NCBI RefSeq assembly: GCF_963678635.1
Contig: NC_087063.1
Location: forward strand, 78,324-142,323
DNA from: Symsagittifera roscoffensis
Lineage: Eukaryota; Xenacoelomorpha; Acoela; Convolutidae
Length of the DNA: 64,000 nt
Direction: 5' to 3'
The translations under genes and the position numbers were made by a program. Shown one piece after another: positions 43,188 through 55,680 of this stretch (positions within the stretch are counted from its first letter, which is position 1; the number at the start of each line of letters is the position of its first letter). The notes beneath the pieces were generated by a model. The model was not told where the DNA came from and did not search any database. It was given only the letters and a program-made list of their open reading frames with translations.

Positions 43188-44078
43188 ATGTCTCATATAT
43201 CCTATCCGGTTAATTTGAATCAGCACTGTCCTCTAATAATTTTTAATAACGGTCTCTACCTAGTTGTTTGGATTTTGAATGTTAAAGCGCAGTTGTTGTG
43301 AATTTTCTAGTTAGTTGCGCGGTGAATTGAGCATTTGAAGGTGTACAACTGAACTTGGTGCAGGCTGTCAGATACGTAATTGGGGGTTGTTTTCTCATGT
43401 TCAAGCAATTCTTTTCGTTACCAGATGAGTTAAATATTGTTCACACTAGATGTCAGCTAAATAGTTACATTATTGTCTCAAATTTTAAACATTCCATTAT
43501 AACAATAGTCTCTTCATATCAGCCTTTTTTATCCAATGCTAATGTAAAAGACCGCACTAGAAAAACAAACCCATGCTCGTGTCTTAAGATGCATTAGTTT
43601 TTCCCCAATTACACATTTATTTGAAAAGACTTTTAAAGCATCGATAGCTTCGCAACGAAAAGAGAACACAATCTTTGGCGAATTGATGTGGATATTTCTC
43701 CAAAAAATTTCTCCATTTCTAGGTACGTTAGTTTTTTTTACGTGTCACTTTTTTTAATTAAGATTCGGTGCACGTAGTTCAGAGTCTTATATAGGTCGTG
43801 GCGATTTTTTTCGGGAAAGGTTTGACTTTTGATTTCAGTTCATTTTTTTTTTCATTTCCCCTATGGGGCAGCAAAAGTGTGAAGGTCACGAAAAACGTGA
43901 TCGACTTCTAGTTTCCAAAATGAGTATTTTTTCTGTTTACTCTTGTTTATTGACTCTTTCTTTTCCAACTGACTGTTGGCCATGTGTTGAATTGTATGGA
44001 CAAGATATGTTTCTCTTTTCAGATTAGTTTTGTCCTCACTTCACATACTTGATTGTTCACATACAGTTTGACTTGAGT
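43188..44078 (+). promoter_or_regulatory. Upstream region and probable 5' UTR of NTF2
   Basis: No coding frame is seen. Two splice-acceptor-like sites (CTCTTTTCAG near 44021 and TTCACATACAG ending at 44065) precede the NTF2 start, so a 5'-UTR intron is likely. A piece at 43780-43900 (AGAGTCTTATATAGGTCGTGG) resembles dispersed sequence at 31939 and 36600. Confidence 0.4.
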
Positions 44079-44447
44079 ATGGCATATGTGGAAGTAGGAC
44101 AGACATTCGTCAAGTTTTTCTACGAGACATTTGACAGCAACCGTGCAAATCTGTCGCCACTCTACACTAATGAGTCCACACTCACCTTTGAAGGCCAGCA
44201 GTTCAAGGGCAACGAGGAAGTGATGAAGAAAATAGTCAACCTGCCCATCAAAGTAGTTCAACATGTCATCACCACATGTGACTGTCAGCCCTTGGCCAAT
44301 GCCATTGTTATTCATGTATTAGGGCAACAGAAATCAGATGATGATATGCCGCTCCCTTTCTCCGAGACATTTGTGCTCGCTCCAACCCCAGAAGGAAGTT
44401 TCTTTGTAATGAATGAGATTTACAGACTTGGCGTGCATAACGGCTAA
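44079..44447 (+). CDS. ntf2: Nuclear transport factor 2
   Basis: A single coding exon of 122 residues (family about 125-127). It opens MAYVEVGQTFVKFFYETFDS and shows the NTF2 signature segments LSPLYTNESTLTFEGQQFKG, IKVVQHVITTCDCQPLANAI, VLGQQKSDDD and the terminal FFVMNEIYRLGVHNG. Known: NTF2 is a homodimer that carries RanGDP into the nucleus and binds FxFG nucleoporins. The conserved acidic pair that contacts Ran appears kept in QKSDDD. The start is chosen by family length; the frame upstream extends only a few codons past a likely splice acceptor (44065). The gene lies on the same strand as SYAP1, 2.6 kb downstream of it, with repeats between them. Confidence 0.95.
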   Translation: MAYVEVGQTFVKFFYETFDSNRANLSPLYTNESTLTFEGQQFKGNEEVMKKIVNLPIKVVQHVITTCDCQPLANAIVIHVLGQQKSDDDMPLPFSETFVLAPTPEGSFFVMNEIYRLGVHNG

Positions 44448-45719
44448 ACTTGAATTAAACTGAAACTGAAACATAATGAAGTGCACTGAATGATGGCCGA
44501 ATTGAACAACAGAACTGAAAATATAAAGAACTGATATTATTACTTTTAAGTAGTTTCTTCGATTTTGACTTTTGCTGCAGTTGCGTTTCATATATTTTGA
44601 AATGGTCAAATGATTATGGCTCATATTCAGTTTTAGTTGAAATACTTTGTGATGTTACTTGGAGTTCATGATGTTTTTTACGTTTCTCTTATACATTATT
44701 GCGCAATGATTAATACAGAACAATTTTCAAATACCCAATGAACATTAAAGTGTTCTTTTCTACTATGTTGAGCATCGTCATCATGTTCGTTGCAGCTGCG
44801 AGAGAAAGTGTGTTGCTGACAGGTGGCGTGCGTTCTCCTGTGAAAAAATGTATCTTTCTTAACTTCTCTTTGGCACTTTTTAGGGATTATTTCTGTATGA
44901 TAGAAACAGATCATGAAAATGTATACGATCGCATTTTTTGTTCATGGTTTTTATTGAGACGCTTTAGAAAAAAATCTCAGCTTTTCTCACAACTTTTTAG
45001 TTTTTTTTTCAACAATTACTCTGCCGATTTGAAAAAGGTACCAAAAGAAAATGCGCCCACTTCCCTGTGTGCCTGCATAATACCGTAGTCTCTTTACCCT
45101 TGCGATAAGGAAAGGTTTTGCAATCGGTTTCTACAGCTTTTTTCCGTAAATAACTTTGTTCACAGGATGTCTGAAATTTCGTTCATCGCTACTTTCGTCA
45201 ACACAGACAGATGGAAAACAGACCATTTTTGAGCATGTATGCTTTTTAAATGCCCGTTTTATTCGAATTTTTTAACGTTGATTGCAAATTTAGCAACTCC
45301 GATTTCAGTATATCCTTTTTTCTTTAGGCCTAAACGGTTTCGGCTGATAGTAATACGACTTAGAGGCTTTTTAAAGTCGTTTTTGGAGCAAAAACAGTTT
45401 AATCAGTGTTTCGAGTGAGGCCCTGAAAAATTTTACTATTTTCTGTTTACTGAGCAACGTATATCTGCTGAATAATTACCGTTTTAGTTACCTCTTTATT
45501 ACACAAGGATATCTTCTGTTTTAGTATGAACTCTCTTTTTTTACCAACCTAAGTCGCAAATATTGTTGCGATGCATTTGTTGCGACAAAATGTGTTCTTT
45601 TTGAAGTTCATTTTGATCCACCTATTAAGTAAATTAGTTTTTTATTATGTAAGTTAGGTCGTTTTTGACTGCTCGGTAACTACTCAGCTAGGTCTAATAT
45701 CAAGAATTTTACCGAGGCA
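44448..45719. other. 3' flank of NTF2; nothing else recognised
   Basis: This holds the NTF2 3' UTR, with only an imperfect AATATAAA near 44519 as a poly(A) candidate. AT-rich intergenic sequence follows. A 116-codon frame at 44738-45088 has no recognisable domain and looks random. Confidence 0.35.
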
Positions 45720-46130
45720 ACAGGTTGTGGGAAGCTCTTCTGCATAAACGGCTAGGCCAATTTTTCAAAACAAAAAGTATTGTTCCTCGGAAAATGCAAA
45801 TATTTGATTTTTTGACTGTTTTTTTGAAATTTTTTTTTTCTCGAAAACTAACCTGCGTTCGGGGCTACGCCCAATCTTTTTTACCTCAAATGTTTTTGTC
45901 CTAGGAAAAGTCAAATATTTGATTTTTTGACCGTTTTTGAAACTTGTCATTTTTTTCAAAAACCTCTAAATTCTGAGAATTTTGTTTCAGTCGCAAGGAC
46001 AGATTGTTCAAGTTTCCTTATCAAGCGGCTATGCACAATTTTTTTCAGAGAAAATAATGGATTCGAAAAAAAAATAAATTATGATTTTTTGACTGTTTTT
46101 TATTGTAGTTTTGATCCAAAAATTCCTTTA
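45720..46130. repeat. Second locus of the diverged 150-172-bp repeat family
   Basis: About two to three units resemble those at 37314-38215: ACGGCTAGGCCAATTTTT, GGAAAATGCAAATATTTGATT, CTCGAAAACTAACCT, GGGCTACGCCCAATC and GCGGCTATGCACAATTTTT. No coding potential is seen. Confidence 0.65.
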
Positions 46131-46688
46131 TGAAAATTCGTGAACGACTAAAAATTCGAGGCTCTAAAAATCAACTTATCCTAAACGAGAATTAGAGGTC
46201 CCTCCCAACTTCCAAAATTTGTCTTGACTGAAAAACTGAATCCCTACCACGAACACGCGTTTCTCAAAACTTTGTCAAAACAATATATGATTCGTTGCTC
46301 CAGCACAATAAAGAAACAACAAATGCAGTCAAATAGCAACACAAAATAGAAAGAGATTTTTGTCGCAATTTTGTTAGAAAGACTCAGTACTTTTTTGATG
46401 AATAATTGTAGACTGAGCAAATACTCAATCAATACTTTGATATATTTGCTCGTCATAGATTTGATGCAGGTACAACACTGAGTAGGAAGTGAAGGTGAAA
46501 CCAGAAGTCCCACTCCCAATTTCTTCACGTAGTCATGTAACGAGTATTGTCTACGAGAAAAGTTGCCAATTGAAATAGCTCTTTTGCAATACTAATTAAT
46601 CAGCATCGAAATACAGCGTCTTCATTTTTTCGGCTCAAATTAATTCCCTGGACAAGACTACAAAGTTTAAACTTTTCCTTTATCTATT

Positions 46689-47131
46689 ATGGAAATTGCA
46701 GCGCTAGAATGTTCACAGTTTTGCTTTTTAATGGCTGGCGTTTTATCAGTAAAAATGTTTGCTTTCAATATTGCTTCACGAATGTTTAGCCTAAGTCCTC
46801 GAAAACTCAGTATCAGGAAACGAATGAAAAAGCGAAGTCACATGCATTTGTTTTTTATGTCACAAGTATTTAATCAGTCAATTAAACAGCTCGAAACAGC
46901 TTTTGCCTCAGAACATTTTTTGCACTATGCTCTCGGGCAGAAACTGACTTTTATTCCTCAATGATAGCTTAGGCCTGCTTCAAGTCAACCTATCATCGCG
47001 GAAATCATTTTTAAATCGACTTCTAGCTTTCAGCCTAGTCATAGGGCACATACCCGAAAATCAAATTGAAGAGGCCATCGAGACATCAGGAAATATGCAT
47101 CTTATCAATGAAATACTTGAGCAAATGAAAT
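46689..47131 (+). pseudogene. Broken open frame of unknown origin
   Basis: A 91-codon frame (46689-46964) ends at a stop. An overlapping frame, offset by one base, then reads on from about 46940 to a stop at 47129-47131 (LLAFSLVIGHIPENQ, EEAIETSGNMHLINEILEQ). Further downstream (to about 47950), fragments of peptide-like sequence are broken by many stops. This pattern suits a decayed mobile element or pseudogene. I do not recognise a family. Confidence 0.3.
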
Positions 47132-48029
47132 AACCAAGTTTTTTTGCATTTCAGCCGTTCAAACTCTAAACTCACTTAATTCATTTATTAATCCGATACA
47201 AGCAACTTGAACATGAAATTCGAAAAATTAAAATTGGAAAAAATCAAGATAGCATGTAAATAGACCATACGCTGAAAATACCATACGCTGGATACCTCCA
47301 TTCAAGAAGCAGAACAACTTATGAGACTAGAAAGAAAGATTGAATTGTATTACAGTCGTTCGAAACAATTATGCCTTCCTCTATAACCACAAACAATATC
47401 GTCAAGGGATCCATATCGATTACAACAATTAAGTATACACTTGGTTGATTCGATACCCTTTCATGACGAACCCACCCATGGGTCGTCGCAATTCCATTAG
47501 GTTTCGAAAACAGACACCACGTCATACAATTCGTTACAGACTACAAAACATTTTCAACATCGTACTCAACTCAAATGAAATCAGTTAGGAAGTAGAACTC
47601 TTAGGATAGTAATAGCAAAACCGCAACCCCGACACATTTTTATATTCCTTAGAATTATATTCAAAGTCAGGCTCTGACTACCATACATACATGGCCAGCA
47701 GTTCCAAGAAACTCTAACACGATAAAAACAGTACAATCAAAGTCAATTGGTTAATTATATTGAAATATATCAACCACAACATGTCTACCCTGAAATATTT
47801 TAACTTAATCCTTAAACAGTTTCTAAATATGATTATTAAGCGTATCACGAATCGGTTACAACAGCAACAACGTCTACAGTCAAAGAAGTGCAACCTACAT
47901 AGAGAAAACTAGAAAGTAGACCACAACATCAGCCACAATCTTTTGCATAGCTCTTTTTCAATTCCATATTGTTGCTTTGTGGTCCCACGCGAAAAGATTC
48001 ATTCTGTCGAGAGAAAATCGCGCGTTATC
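47132..48029. other. No intact gene; possible decayed element
   Basis: Base composition is a little less AT-rich than its surroundings and short peptide-like runs appear in several frames, but stops are frequent. No terminal repeats were found around it. Confidence 0.3.
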
Positions 48030-48860
48030 TAATTGGTACGTATCAATGGTTAATGACGTGTTGGTAAGTCAATGGTAAAAATTTTTGGACAAAAACTTAT
48101 ATTTTTTATCGAAAAAATGAAAAAATTTTCAAAACACGGTGGGATTTGGTATAATTCGACCATTAAACTATTTTTTAAATTATCTGACTTTTCGAAACAG
48201 TGCTCTAACTACCTCAAACTATGCTGAAGTACACTCAGCATCTGTCCAAAACTTTTGTTTTGCTCTATCTACTTTGCTATTAATTTATTGTTCTAGAAAA
48301 TATCTTTGTTGTAAGCAACATCATTTCAAAAAAGTAATTTTAATACTAATTTTGAAATGTTTTTAAAAATTTCCGTGATTTGATTCTAATGTGGATTCTA
48401 ATTGAACATTAATCAAAAATCATTTGAAAGGGACAGTATTAAAATCAAATTATATACAATTCTAAAAAAATCAAGTGTGATTTCTGAGAAATATTCAATT
48501 TTATGCTAATTTCCTATAAACACATGTTTTATCCAAGTTTTTATCACAATTATCATCCTAAGTTTATAAATGAAACAAATTTGGAGGAATTTGTTATGTC
48601 ATTTTTCAAAAACTGAATCTGTTTCTTAACAAAATTGGTGGATTTGTACACTTTTCTAATGATGTGAGCAGAGCTTTGTAATAGTTTTGTTTGACAATTG
48701 AAGTAATTATATAGCTTTAACGCAGATTTCTGATTACTTCACTATCTACTTTCCTCCAAAGGAACTGTTTTTGTATGAAACTTAGCACTAAAAGGATAAC
48801 TTATTGCAAAAACTGATCTTTTGCCTCCAAATTAAATTTTAATAAAATCTGCATAAAATT
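48030..48860. repeat. Long inverted repeat, left arm
   Basis: From TATCAATGGTTA and GGTAAGTCAATGG onward this arm matches the reverse complement of 54430-55390. Shared blocks include TTTGGTATAATTCGACC, GATTTGATTCTAA, TTTGAAAGGGACAGTATTAAAATC and TGTATGAAACTTAGCACTAAA. Substitutions and small indels are many, so the pair is not young. Confidence 0.85.
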
Positions 48861-51800
48861 TTTTTCAAACTTTCACTTAACTCATATAACGATAGAGACA
48901 ACAACCCGAAAAAATTTCATCGTTGTCTCTACTTAAGAGTTTTCTGTTTCTAAGTTTGTTATTCATAACCAAAAATCAAAAACAGGTTTCTCAAAATTCT
49001 ACAGATAATTAAAATCAATTTCAACCTTATTTCACTGCTTGATCAGCCAGCTCCGAATTTGAGTGTTTTTCAATCCAATTTGAATAAACTTTTACTCAAA
49101 AAATGGTTTTTAGATGGAAACTCTTATCATTTTAAGGAACATTCTCTAATCTAAAGCTAAATTTGCATCAAAAAACTCAATTTTACTAAGAAACTTCTTA
49201 AGCAGATAACTGTATATTATTCTGTGTTGCCTTATATTTTTGAAATGAGTTAAATTAAATTTATTCTGGAAACTCTAGTAAAAACATCTCCTTTTTTCTT
49301 TTGTTCATCAATTTTTCAACATTTTTCCCAAATCTTTGGAAAAGAAAAGATTCAATTATGATTCTCAATAGTCTTCAATATCTGCTGAAATACATGGTAC
49401 TCAATGAACAAAATCATAGACAACAAACTAGGACAATTGCGAATGTTAGCTAGGCAAAACGAATCAATTAGTCCATGTTTCATTAAAAAACACATGTACT
49501 TTTTTACGAAAACAAAACTTAGCAAATATGTTTCCACTCGTTAGAGCATAATATGTGCTTTTACTTCAATTTCAACACAACCGGTTTGCGGCAAGAAATC
49601 TACTGTTTCAGTTATTACTGCAGAATTTTGGATTGGTTTCCGTTGAGGATTTCACGACAACTTGAACTCGATTGTCAGAAAGCAATTTTCAATTTTGTTT
49701 AAAATTTTAAGTGATTTTCTCATAATTTGAGTTTTTGATTGGTAACCTCAACTCAAGACACTTGCAGGTAAAACATTTTTAATTGGTGTGTGTCTTAAGT
49801 TAAGCTCTTTTTTTAAGGCGTATTTTTGCTAGTTTTCTACCAAAAAAAGATAGTTTAGTGAAAAAACTGTTTCAATTAACCAAATATTTTATCTCGGAGT
49901 TGTATTTATTTCAATGAAAATAGCCTGAAAACATCCGAGCTTTCAAGTTATTTTACTTAGTTGATCGAATGATATCAAAATTTCTGAAAGTTTACAGAAG
50001 TAAAAATACTTGATAATTTTTATGTTGAATTTTTTCTCAAGCTATACCTTATAATCTGAGTTGAAGCAAAGTGATCTCAAAACCTATGAAACTAAATCTA
50101 ATTTCTATTTCATTTAGCCAAAAACATCTTTCTTGGTTTCTGCTTGATCTACCGTCTTTACATTTTTTATGTAATCCGAAGCAAAGTTTGCTAAGTGCTT
50201 CAGTAAAAAAAAGCTCTGATCCAGATAACTGTATGTTCTTGTTTTAACCCTATACTTCTACTTTTGGAGTGAATATCTAGTTCATACTTAAGTAATTTTT
50301 TCCTGGAATTGTTCAATGTCCAACAAAATTATTCAAACTTTCTTCTTCTCTAAGTCAATTATCAGAAAAAGTTTTAAAATTTATAATTTTTGATACATAA
50401 ATCACAATTTATCTGCATGAAAATGCGCTACTCCATGATTACAATAAAAAGACACCGAAGTAGGACTGTTTTGAAGTAATAGCTAAGTAAAAAAGTTCAA
50501 TTAGAGTGTATTTTATAAATATCCAATACTTTTTACAGCTTTTTCCATTCATTGAGTTCCATTGAGAGTTTCACAATAATTTGAACTCGATTGTTGCTGG
50601 ACTTATTATCAATCAGAATCTTTGAACAAAAACAACATTATCAAAATTGTTCGGAATTTTAAATTTTTCCAGGCTCGGTAAAAAATATTTTAGTAATTTA
50701 TCCCATGCTTGCTTTTGTATATTTTAAAAAAATATACAAATGTGTTTTGAGACTGCTGAGTGTATTTTCCTTCACCCTGTAAAATATTATTCTGACAAGA
50801 AGAATGCTTTTTTCATTTGATTATTCAGTTCTTCGCTGCTATATGTATGAAAGTTACAATTGGGACACTTTAAAACTCCAGAGCTCTTACGTTTTCTTCA
50901 TAATAATTAGTAATGAAAGAAGTAATGAAATAAGTAATGAAAGAAGTTGAGAACAATGGGAGATTTCGAAACTCCTAAAACATTTAGTAAGAGACTTGAA
51001 TGGACCCAAAAAATGAATAAAAGTGAATAAAAACATCAAATTTTTTTACCAATTGTTTTTAACGTGAGAAAAATCAGACTGTATTTCTTACTATTTGGTG
51101 TAGCTGAAATATAAATCAACCAATCTGAATGGAATTTTAAAACTTTCAAAATTTTTGATATCAACCGGTAAAAATCGAGATTTCCTATCCTGAAAATTTC
51201 AACAGGTGTGATATCAGTCAATCAGAATCACAAGTTTTCAACAGATTTGTTATGAATCAATCAGAACTCAGCTGTTTCTAGACATAACTTTGGCTGAAAT
51301 ATAACCTTTATTTGAAAAATTTCAATAAAGAAACATTTGAGTTTCCTCCAATTTTTCAACAAGAAAAAAGAAAATGTTCCGTGTGATTTCCTTATTGATG
51401 AAAAAGATGTACATTTTTACTTTTTTCACAACTTTGGACATTTATGTTGTCCAAGAAAGAAAATAGAGTTCTGCGACTAAGCAAAGGTCTCTTTAGGGAA
51501 ACTAACTCAATCAATGAGTTTACTTTTGATCTGGATTTTGAGTATCAAAGCCTTAAACTTACGGCTGAATTACACGTGACAAGGAAAGAAATTTTTTTTT
51601 CGAAAATTTGAAGTGAAAAAAGAAGTCGTATGATAATAATTCAAAGACTCTTTTAATCCCTACCCAATTCCCAAAATTGTCAAAACTCGACAGCAAAGTT
51701 CTTTATTCCCCCATTTCTTTAAAGATTTTCAAAGTTAAAAATCTTGCATGAGAAGTTTTGGAATAAGATTTCCAGAGAATTCCTTTCCAGAGAATTCCTT

Positions 51801-52445
51801 CCATCAATTTCGAGCTATCAATTTTACATCAAAATCAAAAAACTTGACTGTCCGCTAAATAATCAGCAATGTCTCATTGGTCATATACAAAAAAAAATTC
51901 AAACGATTTGATGAAAAACTTGTAGACATGCTACTTTTCTTAATTTTTTTTGTTTTTTTATTTATACCGCGGGTTTTTCCTATTTTTACAGCAAACAACC
52001 TGTTGTCTTTTTTGTGTTTTGCAATTTTCTTTGTGTTCTTTTTAATACAAATTTTGAAGGTTTAAGTACTCAAAAGGGACCTCTTATTGGATACACCACC
52101 ATAACACAAATGAACTTTTTTTTGTGATTAGAAACGACAATGTGTAAAAAGTTCCGAAATTTAGAACTTTGTTTCTGATTGAATACGACTTTATATCATT
52201 CTTTCCCCAAAAGGAAGCCTAATTTTGACCACATACAACTACCGTCAATGTACGGAAAATCTATTCTGATTGGCTAAACCCACACATTTGAGTTGAAATT
52301 ACCCCTCATTTTAAGTTTAAAAAAAAATTTTTTTCAACTTAACTACAGTCAACTAGCTCCTCTATCAGCTCTAAATCAGTCCTATTCCTTGTTTCATATT
52401 CTCTTACTCAGTTACGTATTTCTCAGACTGATCTTCTACGTTCAG
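48861..52445. other. AT-rich interior of the long inverted repeat; no gene seen
   Basis: No convincing exon was found over 3.6 kb. A short hairpin (GAGACAACAAC...GTTGTCTC, 48896-48930) and a weak direct repeat (CTTGAACTCGATTGT near 49662 and TTTGAACTCGATTGT near 50579) are present. A T-rich frame at 51877-52065 is low-complexity. Upstream exons of the gene ending at 52925 could be hidden here or further upstream. Confidence 0.4.
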
Positions 52446-52925
52446 AATCACAACCTCACATACTCTGTCGAGTTGTTACCAGAAATGATGATAATCAAGG
52501 TGCTCGATTCAGTCTCTGATATTTTCCTGGCTCAAATGGATGTCCCATTTCAAGTGTGGCACAAGATCGAAATCATGAGGAGAAACTTCAGGTAACATCA
52601 CCGGATGCGGTTTCCAATCACCGAAAATAAGTTTACAACGATGAGAATCATGTCACAGATTGCAGAACAAGTTGGGATGGACTATCCCGAGGCTCCTGAC
52701 TTCAGATACCTGGCTCAACCTGTTAACGATTTCTTTTTTCTCTGGGAAGAAGAAGGATCTGTGGAGAAACCAATTACAATCAAAGAGGATGAGGAGTTCT
52801 CTGAATCAAGGACTCCAGTGAGTGAACCAACAAGACAACCACAGGCGATGGAGGCAAGACCAGCTTTGCGCTCCATTGAGAAATTGCGAAACTCTTCAGC
52901 TGCTCGACAGTTTTTTGAATTGTAA
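52446..52925 (+). CDS. Unrecognised gene, last two exons (or one exon with a frame break)
   Basis: After a plausible acceptor (CTTCTACGTTCAG) the frame reads NHNLTYSVELLPEMMIIKVL to EIMRRNFR and reaches AG|GTAAC at 52591/52592. A second coding-like frame, one base off, continues as MSQIAEQVGMDYPE, FRYLAQPVNDFFFLWEEEG and an acidic, then Arg/Pro/Ser-rich tail ending ARQFFEL, with a stop at 52923-52925. Joining 52446-52591 to 52646-52925 restores one frame through a 54-base intron (GTAACA to GATGAG) with no pyrimidine tract. Otherwise there is a frameshift. GC content and codon style stand out from the surroundings, so I believe it is a real gene end of about 140 residues here, with 5' exons unseen. 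I do not recognise the family. It lies inside the long inverted repeat. Confidence 0.6.
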
Positions 52926-54429
52926 ATAATTTGAGTTGTTTTCTCGTGTTTTGTAGTTTAATTTATTTTTGCATCTAGTACTTTTGTTTTTTAAGAGATA
53001 ATGTAAAAGGTCAAAGAAAAATTTTTTGAAACAATTATGCACAAGGATTCAAAATCAATTGAAATTTGCAATTGGCAAATATTTTCATATTTTTTTGGCA
53101 AACATGGTAAGAAAATTAAATCAATTTTACCCTTTTGTAAAAAAACTTCACAACGTTTTTCGCACACATTTTTAAAAAACCATAGAAAACTCCGTATTTT
53201 CAGAAAAGTAAAGAAAAGTTTAACATGTTTTTCTTACACTATTAATAATTAAAACTTATGAATTTCTTTGCTCTTCATATGATTAAAAAGAAATCCAATT
53301 TTTGCTTTTAAGTTGATCAAAAGCATCAGAAAAACAACTTATTAAGATTGCGATAAGCTCTCAAAGTCATCACTATCGAATTTTCCTTAGCAATACTTTA
53401 AGTTTCTTGCAATAAAACTTTTCGTTTTTTCGCATTTTCATTAGAAACAATACACTGGATTTTTGCATGTATTTTTCAGAAACCACAAAAAAACTTGAAT
53501 TGTACACAAAAACTTCAAAAAAAATTTAGCTCACATGTAAAAAAAATCAGAGAAAACTCAGAGAAAATCAGAGAAATAAGTAGTTTCGTATTTAAAAAAA
53601 AAACTGTAACAAGTTTTCCTCATATTGTTAGTAATTCAATTTTATGATTTTTTAGTTCTTATTTTGATCGTAAAGAAATCCAATTTTTAAAAAATCCATT
53701 AAAAATCCATCCAATGAAGTGGATTAAATAGTTTATTGATTTTCGATATTTCGCTATTTTTTTGTTTTCAAATCTGAATAAAAATACTTAGCCAAAATTG
53801 TGAAAACAGGAGTCGAAAAAACTCTTTTTATAGAAAGTTTTTTTCAAAATTTAGCTTCGTTTCATCGAAAAATTCGATTTTACGAAATTTTTATAAACAA
53901 AAAATCAAAAAAATCTATCAATCTGATGCAACAATTTGCTCTTTTTGTTAATCAAAATGACAGAATTGTTCAAAAAATTTTGAATCATTTCAGCTAACTT
54001 CAGAAAATGCAAGCAAAAACTACTTGCAGCTGTTAATTAGATGCAGCTGAGAAAAAAAATTAATTCGATTTGAAAATCTCCTGTTCAGTTCATTTCATCA
54101 ACTTGAGAAAATTTTTTGAGAAAACTTATGACAAAATTGAAACCAATCATAAAAGTACGCGCAATTTACTTCATCCAGCTTGAAATTGGTACCGAATCTA
54201 TCAAGGTTCTCAAATTTAGTAAAATCTCCCAGTCTAGTGAGAGCAACCTTAATTATTTGTGAACTTCGAGAAAATTGTTACAATTATGAATAACAGACTA
54301 AAAAACAGCGAAACTTTCAAGTACAGACAGCAATAAGATTTTTAGTGGGGTTTTGTTTCCATCGTTGAAAAACAAGAAAAATTAAAGGCTTTCAAGTAGA
54401 TTTAAATTGGAGACGAAAATGATCAGTTA
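52926..54429. other. AT-rich flank; no gene seen
   Basis: This includes the 3' end of the unrecognised gene and AT-rich sequence with many short A/T runs. No AATAAA close to the stop codon stands out. No other feature is supported. Confidence 0.35.
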
Positions 54430-55390
54430 ATTGATACATTTTTTTCAACTAAGTTATTTTTTAGTGCTAAGTTTCATACAAAAAATGCTTTTGAAGGAAA
54501 GTTGATGATGAAGTAATCAAAAATCTGCTTTAAAGTTATATTATTACTTGAATTGTCAAACAGAGCTACAAAAAAGCTCTGCTGTAGAAATAGTTTTGAG
54601 AAATAACAAGACTCATTGTGGACTAGAACAGATGCATATGTAAAACAGTTTCAGATTAATAGAAAAAGGATGCACATTCACTAATTTTGTTCAGAAACAG
54701 ATTCAGTTTCTGAAAATTGACCTAAAGAATTCCTCCAAATCTGTTTCATAAAAGAACCTAGGATGAGAATTGTGATAAAAACTTGGATAAAACATGTGTT
54801 TATAGGAGACTAGCATAAAAAAGAATATTTCTCAGAAATCACACTTGACTTTTTCTGGAATTGTATATAATTTGATTTTAATACTGTCCCTTTCAAATGA
54901 TTTTTGATTAATCTTCAATAAAAATCCACGTTAGAATCAAATCATGGAAATTTTTAAAAACACTTCAAAATTAGAATTAAAATTACTTTTTGGAAATGCT
55001 GTTGCTTACAACAAAGATACAAAGATATCTCCTAGGACACGAAATAAGTAGCAAAGTAGATATAGAGCAAAAAAAAAGTTTTGAATAGATGCTGAATCTA
55101 CTTTGATGACTTGTCCGTAACAGTTTTCAAATTGTGACGATTTTTCCGATTATTCGGAACTTTCAGCTGCGTTTCAGTTAGGTTTCAGCGTGGTTTCAGG
55201 TTGATAGAGCACTGTTTTAAAAAGTACGATTACCTAATGAATTAGTTAATAGGTCGAATTATACCAAATCTTATCATCTACTGAAGTGTTTTTGAAAAAT
55301 TTTTGCCCAAAATATCTTGCCATTGACTTACCCTGAAACAAAAAACTATTTACAAGACCTTCACTCCACAACTTACACGTAAATAACCAT
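54430..55390. repeat. Long inverted repeat, right arm
   Basis: Reverse complement of the arm at 48030-48860. It is longer because of an extra stretch of roughly 100 bp (about 54570-54670). It ends with AACCATTGATA, the mirror of the left arm's outer TATCAATGGTT. I see no coding sequence in it. Confidence 0.85.
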
Positions 55391-55544
55391 TGATATTTAC
55401 TATTTAGAAAACGCACATGGAATATTTTGTGAAAAAACTAGACATTTCCACACAAAATCCAAAAAATTACAAATTTTCTTACCATTCTCTCACAATTCTC
55501 TTACCATCACACAAACCATGAAACCTTACCAATTATTTTCCCTA

Positions 55545-55680
55545 TCTTATTAGCTTGGGAAACCTATTCCCTATCTTAATACATAGCCAGCGGTCCCGGA
55601 AATGTATTTTCTATCTTAAAACATGGGGCACCGCCGGCAACCCCCCTGATCAGCTCCAACATCTACTACTATTGTCCTTT
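55545..55680. repeat. Dispersed repeat fragment related to 31020-31150
   Basis: TTGGGAAACCTATTCCCTATCTTAATACATAG and CCCTGATCAGCTCCAACA follow the order seen in both copies of the segmental duplication (31010-31145 and 35640-35770). It marks a third member of that repeat family. Confidence 0.65.

Noticed and set aside
48896-48930. Short hairpin resembling a terminator or regulatory RNA
   Set aside because: About 8-11-bp stem in AT-rich non-coding DNA; no link to a transcript.
51877-52065. Possible small membrane protein (T-rich frame)
   Set aside because: Phe/Leu/Ile runs follow from T-rich DNA; no splice signals, start context or family match.
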